A stretch of DNA of 6,466 bases from Pseudomonadota bacterium (GTDB lineage Bacteria > Pseudomonadota > Gammaproteobacteria > CAMYNG01), in assembly GCA_020347585.1 (NCBI GenBank), contig CP070733.1, positions 1,930,396-1,936,861 on the forward strand, given 5' to 3'. Numbering within the stretch: position 1 is the stretch's first letter; the number at the start of each line of letters is the position of its first letter. Positions 1 through 6,214 of this stretch are shown one piece after another. The notes below the pieces were generated by a model, which saw only the letters and a list, made by a program, of their open reading frames with translations, was not told where the DNA came from and did no database searches. The position numbers were made by a program, and so were the translations under genes.

Positions 1-82
1 TCTTGCTTCACACGCCGAGCATCAGGACATTGTCGCGCGAATGAGAAAGAGGTGTGACGAGCTGAAGAGCAAGTACAAGTAG
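1..82 (+). CDS. C-terminal tail of a probable sulfatase (partial, enters from left edge)
   Basis: An open frame runs from base 2 to a TAG at 80-82 and gives 26 residues, ending in a basic helix (MRKRCDELKSKYK). A short stretch of the form 'H-x-D-I-V-A-R-M-x-x-R-x-D-E-L' just before the stop is what type I arylsulfatases commonly show at their C-terminus, after the 'NLA.DPEY' segment. None of the catalytic domain (formylglycine C/S-x-P-x-R motif) lies in the window, so the call rests on tail resemblance only. The tail uses AGA and AGG for arginine, while the large genes further right mostly use CGC. That fits a different origin from the rest of the window. It could also be an unrelated protein ending in an amphipathic helix. 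Confidence 0.4.
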   Translation, partial: LASHAEHQDIVARMRKRCDELKSKYK

Positions 83-221
83 CTCCGACGAAGAAGTCCT
101 TCCTGTACAATCGAGGACGGAGTCTTCGCCCGGGACGGCCGAACTCGGAGCAGGCCGGCGATCGCAGGGATACAAGAATAGAGGACAAACAGGAATGAGA
201 TCGAAGATGACGGCGGCCGGG
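83..221. other. Gene-free stretch between the sulfatase-like tail and the broken radical SAM gene
   Basis: No convincing coding sequence is seen on either strand. An ATG at 195, directly preceded by AGGA (191-194), starts a short plus-strand reading frame (MRSKMTAAG...). Its SD-to-ATG spacing is zero, and after about 220 it runs antisense through the radical SAM coding sequence. At best it is the first few codons of a gene that followed the sulfatase and was cut at the junction. By hand count 1-200 is about 55% GC, against about 63% for 241-480. I see no terminator hairpin with a T tract after the TAG at 80-82. Confidence 0.4.
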
Positions 222-509
222 TTCCCGCGCGATGGCCGCGGCACCATGGACCCCTACCGTGAACAGGGTAATGCCCACGAAACCGGGGCGCTTGGCGATC
301 ACCTCGCGCGCCACCGCCTCGACGTCAAGGTCGAATATATCGCTCTCGATAATCGACGGCTCGTAGCCATGCAACCGCACCTCCGCGGCCAGGTGCAACA
401 ACCCCAGCGAGGGTGAGCGGTTGGTGATGTGCTTCAAAAACCCGTAGCCCGGCGCCACGCGTTCGTAGGGCGGGTTGATGAAGACGAATTTGCGGTTGGA
501 CATGGGCAT
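222..509 (-). pseudogene. B12-binding radical SAM protein, N-terminal fragment (truncated)
   Basis: Read leftward from ATG 509 (or ATG 503, third codon), the frame gives about 96 residues typical of the start of a cobalamin-binding (B12-binding) domain in radical SAM enzymes. It has a first beta strand ending in INPPYERV (about residues 10-17), then SPSLGLLHLAAEVRLHGYEP (about 33-52), a second strand with IIESDIFDLDVEAV, and a third strand GFVGITLFTVG. Family members usually run 400-600 residues, with the CxxxCxxC iron-sulfur motif after this domain. Neither the rest of the B12 domain nor that motif follows. Past about 222 the frame stays open to the window edge but turns into Arg/Ser/Cys-rich sequence with no domain character, partly antisense to the sulfatase-like tail. 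The fragment is therefore a broken gene or an assembly chimera. The start has only a weak ribosome site. It is divergent from the downstream nuclease-fold gene. Confidence 0.6.
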
Positions 510-534
510 CAGGCCGGCCTGCTGTAGGGTGGAA

Positions 535-540
535 ATAATA
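535..540 (-). promoter_or_regulatory. Possible -10 box for the radical SAM gene
   Basis: Read on the minus strand these bases are TATTAT, one change from the sigma70 -10 consensus, and lie about 25 bases upstream of the ATG at 509. That spacing would give a short leader. No good -35 is visible at 16-18 bases further upstream, so this is a weak call based on the hexamer and its position. Confidence 0.2.
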
Positions 541-684
541 GCAAGGTTCGGCGTACTGATGCATCGACGCGGTTACCCGGCAGGGCCTACACGATAGGCT
601 ATTCTTGATAAATAACCATGACTTATCTGGTGGTACTCCGCCGCCCAGGTGGCGCAGTCGGCGGGAACCGTCAGCATGCAGTGT

Positions 685-688
685 GGAG
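685..688 (+). promoter_or_regulatory. Shine-Dalgarno GGAG that favours the ATG at 697
   Basis: GGAG ends eight bases before the ATG at 697. The upstream in-frame candidates, GTG 649 and ATG 676, have no comparable site at a usual distance. This decides the start of the endonuclease/exonuclease/phosphatase gene. Confidence 0.5.
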
Positions 689-696
689 CCACCGAC

Positions 697-1653
697 ATGT
701 TTCACGGCCAGATCGACCGCAACACCGCTTTGGGTCTGCGCGAACTACGCCGGCGCATCGCGCGCGCCGGCATCCCCGCTTCAAAGCTCGACGAGAGCAT
801 CAACATTGCTACCTGGAACGTGCGCGAGTTCGGCAGGAAGCGCCGCCGCAAGGCCTCGCTGCACTTCATCGCCGAAATCCTCAACCAATTCGATCTTATC
901 GCTGTCACCGAAGTGCGCGACAACCTCGCCGATTTTAAGGAGGTGCTCGGTATTCTCGGACCGTATTGGCGCGCGGTGTACTCGGATTACATCACCGACG
1001 CTGCCGGCAACCGGGAGCGCGTGGCCTACGTCTATGACAGGCGTGCGGTGTACTTCACTGGTTTTGCCGCCGAGGCCGACGAGCCGCGCAAGAAGGATCG
1101 CAAGAGCGGCGAATACAAACCGCTCATTACCTGGTGGCGCAGCCCGTACATCGCCTCGTTCAAGGCAGGCAGTTACGAGTTCGTGCTGCTGACGGCGCAC
1201 ATTCGTTGGGGCAAGAAGGACGAGGACCGCATTGCCCCGCTGGAACTGCTGGCGGAGTGGATCGAAAAGCGTCGCCGTGAAAAATATGGCCTGTCGCGCG
1301 ACATCATCGTGATGGGGGATTTCAACATCCCCAACTACAACACCCGATTGTACAAGGCCATCACCAGCCACGGCCTGCGCGTGCCCACCGCGATCCGCGG
1401 TCTGGAGCACGGCAGCAACCTGGCGCGCGACAAGCGCTATGATCAGATCCTGCACTACCCGGTGAGCGAGAAGTGTTTCACCAACCACGCCGGGGTTCTG
1501 GACTTCTACACTGGCGGCATCGCGCGTTTATACCGCAATGCCTCACTTAGCAAACACCAGTTCACTTACCAGCTCTCGGATCACCTGCCGCTGTGGATTC
1601 AGATCAATACCGACACCGAAGACGAGGACTTGGAGGCTCTTATCAGCGGCTGA
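697..1653 (+). CDS. Endonuclease/exonuclease/phosphatase (EEP) family protein
   Basis: A 318-residue predicted Mg-dependent phosphoesterase with the EEP (DNase I / exonuclease III / Endo-Eup-phos) fold. The motifs appear in family order: ATWNVREF (about residues 38-45, metal-site Asn41), VTEVRDN (about 70-76, with the metal-ligand Glu72), TAHIRWG (catalytic-type His168), MGDFN (Asp208 and Asn210), YDQILHY (after about 246) and LSDHLPLW (Asp295-His296, the terminal SDH motif). All core active-site positions are present, so it should be active. Whether it cuts nucleic acid, phospholipid or another phosphodiester cannot be told from this. No signal peptide or membrane segment is visible, so it is probably cytoplasmic. 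The frame is open from GTG 649, which would add 16 residues. ATG 697 is preferred for its SD. Strongly charged clusters (RKRRRK at about 47-52, KKDRK further on) could suit nucleic-acid contact. The gene stands alone: divergent from the radical SAM fragment and convergent with the small secreted protein, 33 bases apart. Confidence 0.85.
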   Translation: MFHGQIDRNTALGLRELRRRIARAGIPASKLDESINIATWNVREFGRKRRRKASLHFIAEILNQFDLIAVTEVRDNLADFKEVLGILGPYWRAVYSDYITDAAGNRERVAYVYDRRAVYFTGFAAEADEPRKKDRKSGEYKPLITWWRSPYIASFKAGSYEFVLLTAHIRWGKKDEDRIAPLELLAEWIEKRRREKYGLSRDIIVMGDFNIPNYNTRLYKAITSHGLRVPTAIRGLEHGSNLARDKRYDQILHYPVSEKCFTNHAGVLDFYTGGIARLYRNASLSKHQFTYQLSDHLPLWIQINTDTEDEDLEALISG

Positions 1654-1669
1654 TCGGTTTGCCAATCAG
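1650..1669. terminator. Weak hairpin between convergent genes
   Basis: CTGATcGG, loop TTTG, CCaATCAG pair over seven of eight positions (mismatch C1655/A1664). The hairpin overlaps the stop codon of the EEP gene and lies just beyond the stop of the convergent small gene. Being an inverted repeat it could serve both directions. No T tract follows on the plus strand, so an intrinsic terminator is uncertain. Confidence 0.25.
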
Positions 1670-1686
1670 GTCGATTTCGGCTCACG

Positions 1687-1947
1687 CTAGTTTCCGCCGA
1701 CACCGGGGGGGGCGGGTTGTACCGCCTCGGCGGGCTTTTCCGGTTGCGTCTTGCCGGCTTGCTCTTGCTTTAGCCGCTCGCGTTCCAGCTCATCCGCCAT
1801 CTGTTTGGCGCGCTCGGCGGAACCGGGTGCGGCGGCGTTGGGCGCCTCCGGTTTTTCGCCTTGCTGGGCGGCGGCAGGGAGCAGCACGGCGAATGTGAGG
1901 GTAATGGCCAGAAACAGCAGCGTGGTGCGAGGGAATGTGCGCGACAT
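1687..1947 (-). CDS. Small exported Ala/Pro/Glu-rich protein, function unknown
   Basis: An 86-residue protein I do not recognise as a named family. The N-terminus is a classic Sec signal peptide: basic start (MSRTFPR), a hydrophobic core (TLLFLAITLTFAVLLP, about residues 9-24) and a likely cleavage site around A-A-A-Q (about 25-28). The mature part is short and low in complexity. It has a PEAPNAAAPG linker, a charged helical segment (about 43-62, SAERAKQMADELERERLKQE) that could form a short coiled coil, and a Pro/Ala/Gln tail ending in PAPPGVGGN. There is no lipobox cysteine, and indeed no cysteine, so it would be a soluble periplasmic or secreted protein rather than a lipoprotein. Reality is supported by the signal peptide and by a strong SD (GGGAGG) about five bases before ATG 1947. 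The end of the gene crosses a run of eight G on the plus strand (1705-1712), so the C-terminus is sensitive to indels. It is divergent from aceB. Confidence 0.7.
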   Translation of the reverse strand: MSRTFPRTTLLFLAITLTFAVLLPAAAQQGEKPEAPNAAAPGSAERAKQMADELERERLKQEQAGKTQPEKPAEAVQPAPPGVGGN

Positions 1948-2051
1948 AGTGCCTCCCGGTATATCGAGTTAATACACCCAGCTTAACCGAAATGAGCTGT
2001 CCGCCCATAGCACTGCGGGCAAATGCGAACCGGCCGCCGGCGGTCGTGGTC

Positions 2052-2057
2052 TATACT
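2052..2057 (+). promoter_or_regulatory. Possible -10 box of aceB
   Basis: TATACT differs from TATAAT at one position. Transcription would start near 2064 and give a leader of about 90 bases that includes both hairpins. The -35 region (about 2029-2034) does not resemble TTGACA, so the promoter would be weak or activator-dependent if real. Confidence 0.3.
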
Positions 2058-2072
2058 GATAGGGTTCCTTTC

Positions 2073-2110
2073 CGCCAGGATTGGCGACAATCGCGCCGCG
2101 GCGGCGGCGC
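2073..2110 (+). promoter_or_regulatory. Two GC-rich hairpins in the aceB leader
   Basis: The first is CGCCA, loop GGAT, TGGCG (2073-2086). The second is GCGCCGC, loop GGCG, GCGGCGC (2093-2110), a perfect seven-base GC stem with a four-base loop. Neither is followed by a T tract, so they are not obvious intrinsic terminators. They end 32 bases before the SD. They may be transcript structure, a protein-binding dyad, or chance in GC-rich DNA. Confidence 0.3.
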
Positions 2111-2142
2111 AATCCTTCCTGTTACGCACCGGCCAACAATTT

Positions 2143-2150
2143 AGGGAGGT
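2143..2150 (+). promoter_or_regulatory. Strong Shine-Dalgarno of aceB
   Basis: AGGGAGGT ends six bases before ATG 2157. This near-perfect match fixes the malate synthase start and predicts efficient translation. Confidence 0.75.
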
Positions 2151-2156
2151 GCGCCT

Positions 2157-3785
2157 ATGGACACGCCAGTGCGATCGGTTCACCTCTCGGCGCCAGGCCG
2201 ACCCGAGTACAGTAGGGTACTTACCACAGACGCGCTAAAGTTCCTTGCCGAGTTGTCGCGCCACTTTTCCGGGCGCATCGACCAGTTGCTTTCGCGGCGG
2301 CGCGAGCGCCAGGTGGCCTTCGATACCGGCGCGCAGCCGGACTTTCTGCCTGGAACCCGCACGCTGCGCGAGGACGATTGGCGGGTGGCGCCCATCCCCG
2401 ACGATCTGCAGGACCGGCGCGTAGAGATCACCGGCCCCACTGATCGCAAGATGATTATCAACGCGCTCAATAGCGGCGCCAGCACCTTTATGGCCGATTT
2501 CGAGGACGCCACCTCACCTACCTGGGACAACCTGGTGCGTGGTCAGGCCAACCTGCAGGATGCCGTGAACCGAACTATCAGCTTCGCCCACCCCGACAGC
2601 GGCAAGGAATATCAGCTCAGTGAGAAACCCGCGGTGCTGCTGGTGCGCCCGCGCGGCCTGCACCTGCCCGAACACCATCTGCAGGTGGACGGTCGCGCTG
2701 TGCCCGGTGCGCTGTTCGATTTCGGGCTGTACTTTTACCACAACGCCCACAATTTGTTGGCGCAGGGTAGTGGTCCGTATTTCTATCTGCCCAAGCTCGA
2801 AAGCCATCTCGAGGCCGAGTTGTGGAATGATGTATTTGTGCATGCGCAACGCGCTCTGGGTATACCGCAGGGATCGATTCGCGCCACCGTGCTAATCGAG
2901 ACCCTGCCGGCCGCCTTCGAAATGCACGAGATCCTGTATGCATTGCGCGATCACGCCGGCGGTCTCAACTGCGGACGTTGGGACTATATCTTCAGTTTCA
3001 TCAAGACCTTCCATGCGCATGCGCAGTACGTGCTGCCCGATCGTGACCAGGTCACCATGCAGCAGCCGTTCCTGCGTGCGTACACGCAACTGGTGGTCAA
3101 GACTTGCCATCGCCGCGGCATACACGCCATGGGTGGCATGGCCGCGCAGATTCCCATCCGCGATGATGCGGCGGCGAACACCGCGGCAATCGACAAGGTG
3201 CGCGCCGACAAGCTGCGCGAGGTGACCGACGGTCATGACGGCACGTGGGTCGCGCACCCGGGTCTGGTCGGCGTGGCGCGCGAGGTGTTCGACGAACACA
3301 TGCCGCAGGCTAACCAGATCGCGCGCCAGCGCGACGACCTACAGATCAGCGCCGACGACCTGCTGCAGGTGCCGCAGGGTATGCGCAGCGAGTCCGGCCT
3401 GCGGCACAATATTCGCATTGGCTTGCAGTACCTCGAGGCATGGCTGCGCGGGCAGGGTGCAGTACCGCTCTACCAGTTGATGGAAGATGCCGCAACCGCC
3501 GAAATCGCCCGCGCACAGATCTGGCAGTGGTTGCACCACGATACGCAACTTGATGGTGGCGCGATCCTGACCGAAGATGGGTTTGCCGCCGCGCTTTATG
3601 ACGAACTCATTGCGCTTGGCAATGAGCTGGGTCCCGAACGCATGTCCGAAGGTCGCTTCGAAGAAGCGCGTGATATCTTCGAGTCACTGGTGACCGACGA
3701 TGAATTCGCGCTGTTCCTCACGTTGCCGGCCTACGAAGCGTTGATGAATATCGAAGCGCAGGAGATGCAATGGAACAAACCCTAG
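2157..3785 (+). CDS. aceB: Malate synthase A
   Basis: A 542-residue cytoplasmic enzyme that condenses glyoxylate with acetyl-CoA and water to give malate and CoA, the second step of the glyoxylate shunt. The length fits isoform A (E. coli AceB is about 533), not the roughly 720-residue GlcB type. An N-terminal segment ends in RRVEITGP. The TIM barrel follows, with FMADFEDA (residues 111-118), VRPRGLHLPEH with catalytic-type Arg166, IETLPA with Glu248, and the family signature RDHAGGLNCGRWDYIF (264-279) containing Asp276. Glu248 and Asp276 have the 28-residue spacing expected of the Mg ligands. The C-terminal helical domain carries LMEDAATAE with Asp444 at the place of the catalytic base, then IWQWLHH. 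All key residues are present and both ends are intact, so it should be functional. Isocitrate lyase is not in the window. The gene converges on tartronate semialdehyde reductase across 110 bases, which fits a shared role in glyoxylate use. Confidence 0.97.
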   Translation: MDTPVRSVHLSAPGRPEYSRVLTTDALKFLAELSRHFSGRIDQLLSRRRERQVAFDTGAQPDFLPGTRTLREDDWRVAPIPDDLQDRRVEITGPTDRKMIINALNSGASTFMADFEDATSPTWDNLVRGQANLQDAVNRTISFAHPDSGKEYQLSEKPAVLLVRPRGLHLPEHHLQVDGRAVPGALFDFGLYFYHNAHNLLAQGSGPYFYLPKLESHLEAELWNDVFVHAQRALGIPQGSIRATVLIETLPAAFEMHEILYALRDHAGGLNCGRWDYIFSFIKTFHAHAQYVLPDRDQVTMQQPFLRAYTQLVVKTCHRRGIHAMGGMAAQIPIRDDAAANTAAIDKVRADKLREVTDGHDGTWVAHPGLVGVAREVFDEHMPQANQIARQRDDLQISADDLLQVPQGMRSESGLRHNIRIGLQYLEAWLRGQGAVPLYQLMEDAATAEIARAQIWQWLHHDTQLDGGAILTEDGFAAALYDELIALGNELGPERMSEGRFEEARDIFESLVTDDEFALFLTLPAYEALMNIEAQEMQWNKP

Positions 3786-3895
3786 GAACGAGGAACGAGG
3801 GAAAGAAAACCAGAAAAGGTGCAAATGGTGCAGCGTGCGTCCAGCTGCAGGCGAGGCACCGGGATCGCGATGATACGTTGCTTCGCGAACGCATC
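3786..3895. other. Convergent intergenic region between aceB and glxR
   Basis: This 110-base stretch has no gene. It begins with a short tandem repeat (GGAACGA twice, 3785-3798) followed by an A/G-rich stretch. It ends with two eight-base palindromes, ATCGCGAT (3864-3871) and TTCGCGAA (3882-3889), whose centres are 18 bases apart. No hairpin with a T tract is visible for either gene, so termination here may be Rho-dependent. Confidence 0.5.
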
Positions 3896-4786
3896 CTACT
3901 GATCTCCGGGCTTGTCTGCCATTTCCCGCAACACCGTAATCATCGCGGCGTGGTCCAGGTCGCCGTCGCCGCGTTCCACCAGCGTGCCGAGCAGCTGTGC
4001 GGCGGCGGCGGTACCAGGTACGGTCACGCCGACATCCCGCGCGCTCTCCAGCGCGATACGCAAATCCTTTTGATGCAGGCGCGCCCGGAAGCCCGGTGTA
4101 AAGTTATCCTCGAGCATGCGCTGGCCGTGTGCTTCGAGCACGCGGCTGGACGCGAACCCGCCCAGCAGCGCCGCGCGCACTTTGGCTGGGCCCACGCCGC
4201 AACGCTCGGCCAACAGCAGCGCCTCGCCCACCGCGGCGATGGTCTGCGCCACCACCATCTGGTTGCACATCTTGGTGACCTGACCGGCGCCGTTGCCGCC
4301 GACGTGCACGATATTCTTGCCCAGCACCTCGAACACCGGTTTGAGCCGCGCGAATACGGCGGCCTCACCGCCAACCATGATCGACAGCGTGCCGGCGATG
4401 GCGCCCGCCTCTCCGCCCGACACCGGTGCATCGAGCATGGCGACATCTTGTTCGGCCAGGCGCTTTGCCAGCGCGCGCGTGTTGGCGGGCGCGATGGTGC
4501 TCATGTCAACCACCACCGAGCCGGCGCGCGCGCCGGCCAGTACGCCCTGCGCGCCGAGGATGACTTCCTCCACATCCGGCGTGTCCGACACCATGAGGAT
4601 CACGACATCGCTGTGCGTGGCGACCGCTTGCGCGCTGTCGTGCGCGGTAGCGCCTTCCGCCAGCAGCGGCTGCGTCTGTTCTGCGCGGCGCGCGTATACG
4701 TGCAGCGGGTAGCCGGCCTTGAGCAGGTTGAGCGCCATGGGTTTCCCCATGATGCCTAGCCCGATGAAGCCGATCTGTTCGGTCAT
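3896..4786 (-). CDS. glxR: 2-hydroxy-3-oxopropionate (tartronate semialdehyde) reductase
   Basis: A 296-residue cytoplasmic NAD(P)H-dependent enzyme of the beta-hydroxyacid dehydrogenase family. GlxR/GarR reduces tartronate semialdehyde to D-glycerate, after glyoxylate carboligase or in glucarate breakdown. The Rossmann motif is GFIGLGIMG (residues 6-14; Gly9, Gly11, Gly14). DMSTIAP (94-100) follows. The substrate-binding signature is DAPVSGGEAGA (119-129, with Ser123-Gly124-Gly125). The catalytic Lys172 lies in GAGQVTKMCNQM (166-177). The C-terminal helical domain has FTPGFRARLHQKDL with Lys240 and Asp241. The length matches the family (about 290-300). Close relatives include 3-hydroxyisobutyrate dehydrogenase, but the GEAGAIAGTLSIMVGG pattern and the glyoxylate-linked neighbour aceB favour the reductase. 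Its SD is weak. It starts 60 bases after the dctM stop on the same strand, so it is probably the last gene of the TRAP operon. garR would be an equally fair symbol. Confidence 0.9.
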   Translation of the reverse strand: MTEQIGFIGLGIMGKPMALNLLKAGYPLHVYARRAEQTQPLLAEGATAHDSAQAVATHSDVVILMVSDTPDVEEVILGAQGVLAGARAGSVVVDMSTIAPANTRALAKRLAEQDVAMLDAPVSGGEAGAIAGTLSIMVGGEAAVFARLKPVFEVLGKNIVHVGGNGAGQVTKMCNQMVVAQTIAAVGEALLLAERCGVGPAKVRAALLGGFASSRVLEAHGQRMLEDNFTPGFRARLHQKDLRIALESARDVGVTVPGTAAAAQLLGTLVERGDGDLDHAAMITVLREMADKPGDQ

Positions 4787-4846
4787 GGTCTTTGCTCTGT
4801 GTACGAAAAATATTGTTGCGTGTAGAAAAGCGGTGTGCGGGACTCA
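4787..4846 (-). other. Spacer between dctM and glxR
   Basis: This 60-base gap lies within a co-directional run. It contains one A/T-rich spot (about 4805-4814) that could hold an internal -10, but no matching -35. I see no terminator, so read-through from dctM is the simplest reading. Confidence 0.35.
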
Positions 4847-6214
4847 CTAGTTGCCGTATACCAGTTTCGGCAGCCACAGCACTACGTCCGGGAAAAGTAC
4901 GCAGGCGGCCAGCCCCAGTGCCTGCAGTCCGAGGAACGGCACCGACGACTTGAAGATAGTGATCATGTCGATCTCGGGCGGCGCCACGCTCTTGAGGTAA
5001 AACAGTGCGTAACCAAACGGCGGGCTGAGGAACGACATCTGCATGTTGACCATGTACACCACGCCAAACCACAGCGCGACGTCTTCGGCGGGCACGCCCG
5101 GCAGGCCTAGCAAGCCATCGAAACTCAATGTCTTAACCAGCGGTACGAAAATCGGCACCGCCAGCAACAAGATGCCCACCCAGTCCAGGAACATGCCGAG
5201 GATGATCAGCATGACCATCATCACCAGCAGGATGCCGTAGGGACCCAGGCCGGTGGCCAGCAGCGACTCGCTGACAAACGCCTGGCCGGCGTTGACGATG
5301 TAGAAACCGACGAACATGGTAGCGCCGAACACGATCCACAGCACCATCGCGGTGGCCTTGAGCGTGGTGGTGGCGGCCTGGTGAACCGCGGGCCAGCTCA
5401 GGCGCCGGTGCAGCGCCGCGACCACGATCGAACCCACCGTGCCGATACCCGCGGCCTCTACCGGCGTGGCAATACCGGAGAAGATTACGCCCAGCACCAG
5501 GAAGATCAGAAGGATCGGCGCGATCATGCCTTTGAGCAGTTTGATCTTCGCGCGCACGTCGACGCGTTCTTCGGGGGGCAGCGCCGGCCCCATGGTCGGA
5601 GTAATGTAGCTGCGCAGCGTGACGTAAATGATGTAGATGCCCGACAGCATCAGGCCGGGGATCACCGCGCCGACGAACAATTCACCGACGGACTGCTGCG
5701 CGATAACCGCGAACAGGATCGCCAGGATCGACGGCGGAATCAGTATGCCCAGTGTGCCGCCGGCCAGGATCGAGCCGCAGGCCAGGCGTGCGTCATAGTG
5801 GCGCTTGAGCATCGCGGGCAGCGCGATGATGCCCATGGTCACCTCGGTGGCGCCGATCACGCCGGCCATGGCGGCAAGGATCGTCGAGGCGATGATGGTC
5901 GAGGTCGCCAGGCCACCGCGCAGTCCTCCAAGGATCTTGTAGATAACGTCGAACAGCTCCTCGATGATGCCGGCGCGCTCGAGCATCGATGCCATGAATA
6001 TGAACAACGGTATCGCCGAAAGCTGGTAGTCGGTCATCAGCGGGAAGATGCGGCTCGGGATGATGTTGAGCATTTGCGCATCGCCGAACAGGAACAGGAA
6101 TACGCAGGCCAGGCCACCGGTGACGAAGGCGAGCGGCAGGCCCGCCAGCAGCAGCACCGCGAGCGAGCCGAACATGAGTACGGTCAGCCAGAAAATATCG
6201 ATTTCAAGCCCCAT
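4847..6214 (-). CDS. dctM: TRAP transporter large permease subunit (DctM family)
   Basis: A 455-residue inner-membrane protein, the Na+-coupled transport channel of a tripartite ATP-independent periplasmic transporter. It is hydrophobic throughout, with about 12-13 predicted membrane segments (roughly residues 7-28, 30-45, 62-78, 104-135, 146-172, 177-200, 229-250, 253-268, 287-307, 325-343, 345-361, 381-408, 424-445). Family marks are the LSAIPLFIFMASML stretch (65-78), AGVIGATEVTMGIIALP (117-133) and GTLGILIPPSI (153-163), the conserved DctM segment. PVEAAGIG (251-258) begins the second half, and WVGILLLAVPIFVPLV lies further on. The rather long chain and FLDWVGI resemble the mannitol/chloroaromatic-type branch, which is a resemblance only. 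The start is ATG 6214, with GAGG six bases upstream and an 11-base overlap with the dctQ stop, pointing to translational coupling. The substrate is not readable from the permease. Operon partner glxR suggests a small hydroxy- or oxo-acid. Confidence 0.95.
   Translation of the reverse strand: MGLEIDIFWLTVLMFGSLAVLLLAGLPLAFVTGGLACVFLFLFGDAQMLNIIPSRIFPLMTDYQLSAIPLFIFMASMLERAGIIEELFDVIYKILGGLRGGLATSTIIASTILAAMAGVIGATEVTMGIIALPAMLKRHYDARLACGSILAGGTLGILIPPSILAILFAVIAQQSVGELFVGAVIPGLMLSGIYIIYVTLRSYITPTMGPALPPEERVDVRAKIKLLKGMIAPILLIFLVLGVIFSGIATPVEAAGIGTVGSIVVAALHRRLSWPAVHQAATTTLKATAMVLWIVFGATMFVGFYIVNAGQAFVSESLLATGLGPYGILLVMMVMLIILGMFLDWVGILLLAVPIFVPLVKTLSFDGLLGLPGVPAEDVALWFGVVYMVNMQMSFLSPPFGYALFYLKSVAPPEIDMITIFKSSVPFLGLQALGLAACVLFPDVVLWLPKLVYGN

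Larger units (their letters stand above)
1948..2156. promoter_or_regulatory. Divergent intergenic region: small secreted gene (left) and aceB (right)
   Basis: These 209 bases separate two divergently transcribed genes. On the minus strand an SD (GGGAGG) lies just before ATG 1947, and a TATTAA a little further upstream could be a -10, without a clear -35. On the plus side lie TATACT (2052-2057), two hairpins (2073-2086 and 2093-2110) and the aceB SD (2143-2150). I see no recognisable repressor palindrome. Confidence 0.5.

Noticed and set aside
8..247. 79-codon minus-strand open frame as continuation of the radical SAM gene after a frameshift
   Set aside because: A single frameshift near 222 could join the two frames, but the sequence after it shows no B12-domain or radical SAM motifs and is partly antisense to the sulfatase-like tail. 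Truncation explains the data better.
607..627. Fur box
   Set aside because: The GATAA/TTATC half-sites resemble Fur half-sites, but the spacing and the central bases do not fit the 19-base consensus.
325..705. 126-codon minus-strand open frame across the radical SAM start
   Set aside because: It uses a different frame from the recognisable B12-binding domain, and its product has no domain character.
605..1192. 195-codon plus-strand frame overlapping the EEP gene
   Set aside because: A Ser/Arg/Pro/Thr-rich out-of-frame translation of the EEP coding sequence without a usable ribosome site.
781..1488. 235-codon minus-strand open frame
   Set aside because: Antisense to the EEP gene, which carries all family motifs. 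This frame shows none.
3770..4759. 329-codon plus-strand open frame
   Set aside because: It lies antisense across tartronate semialdehyde reductase, whose motifs and length are complete. The translation is rich in His, Arg, Gln and Ala with no domain, as expected for a GC-rich shadow.
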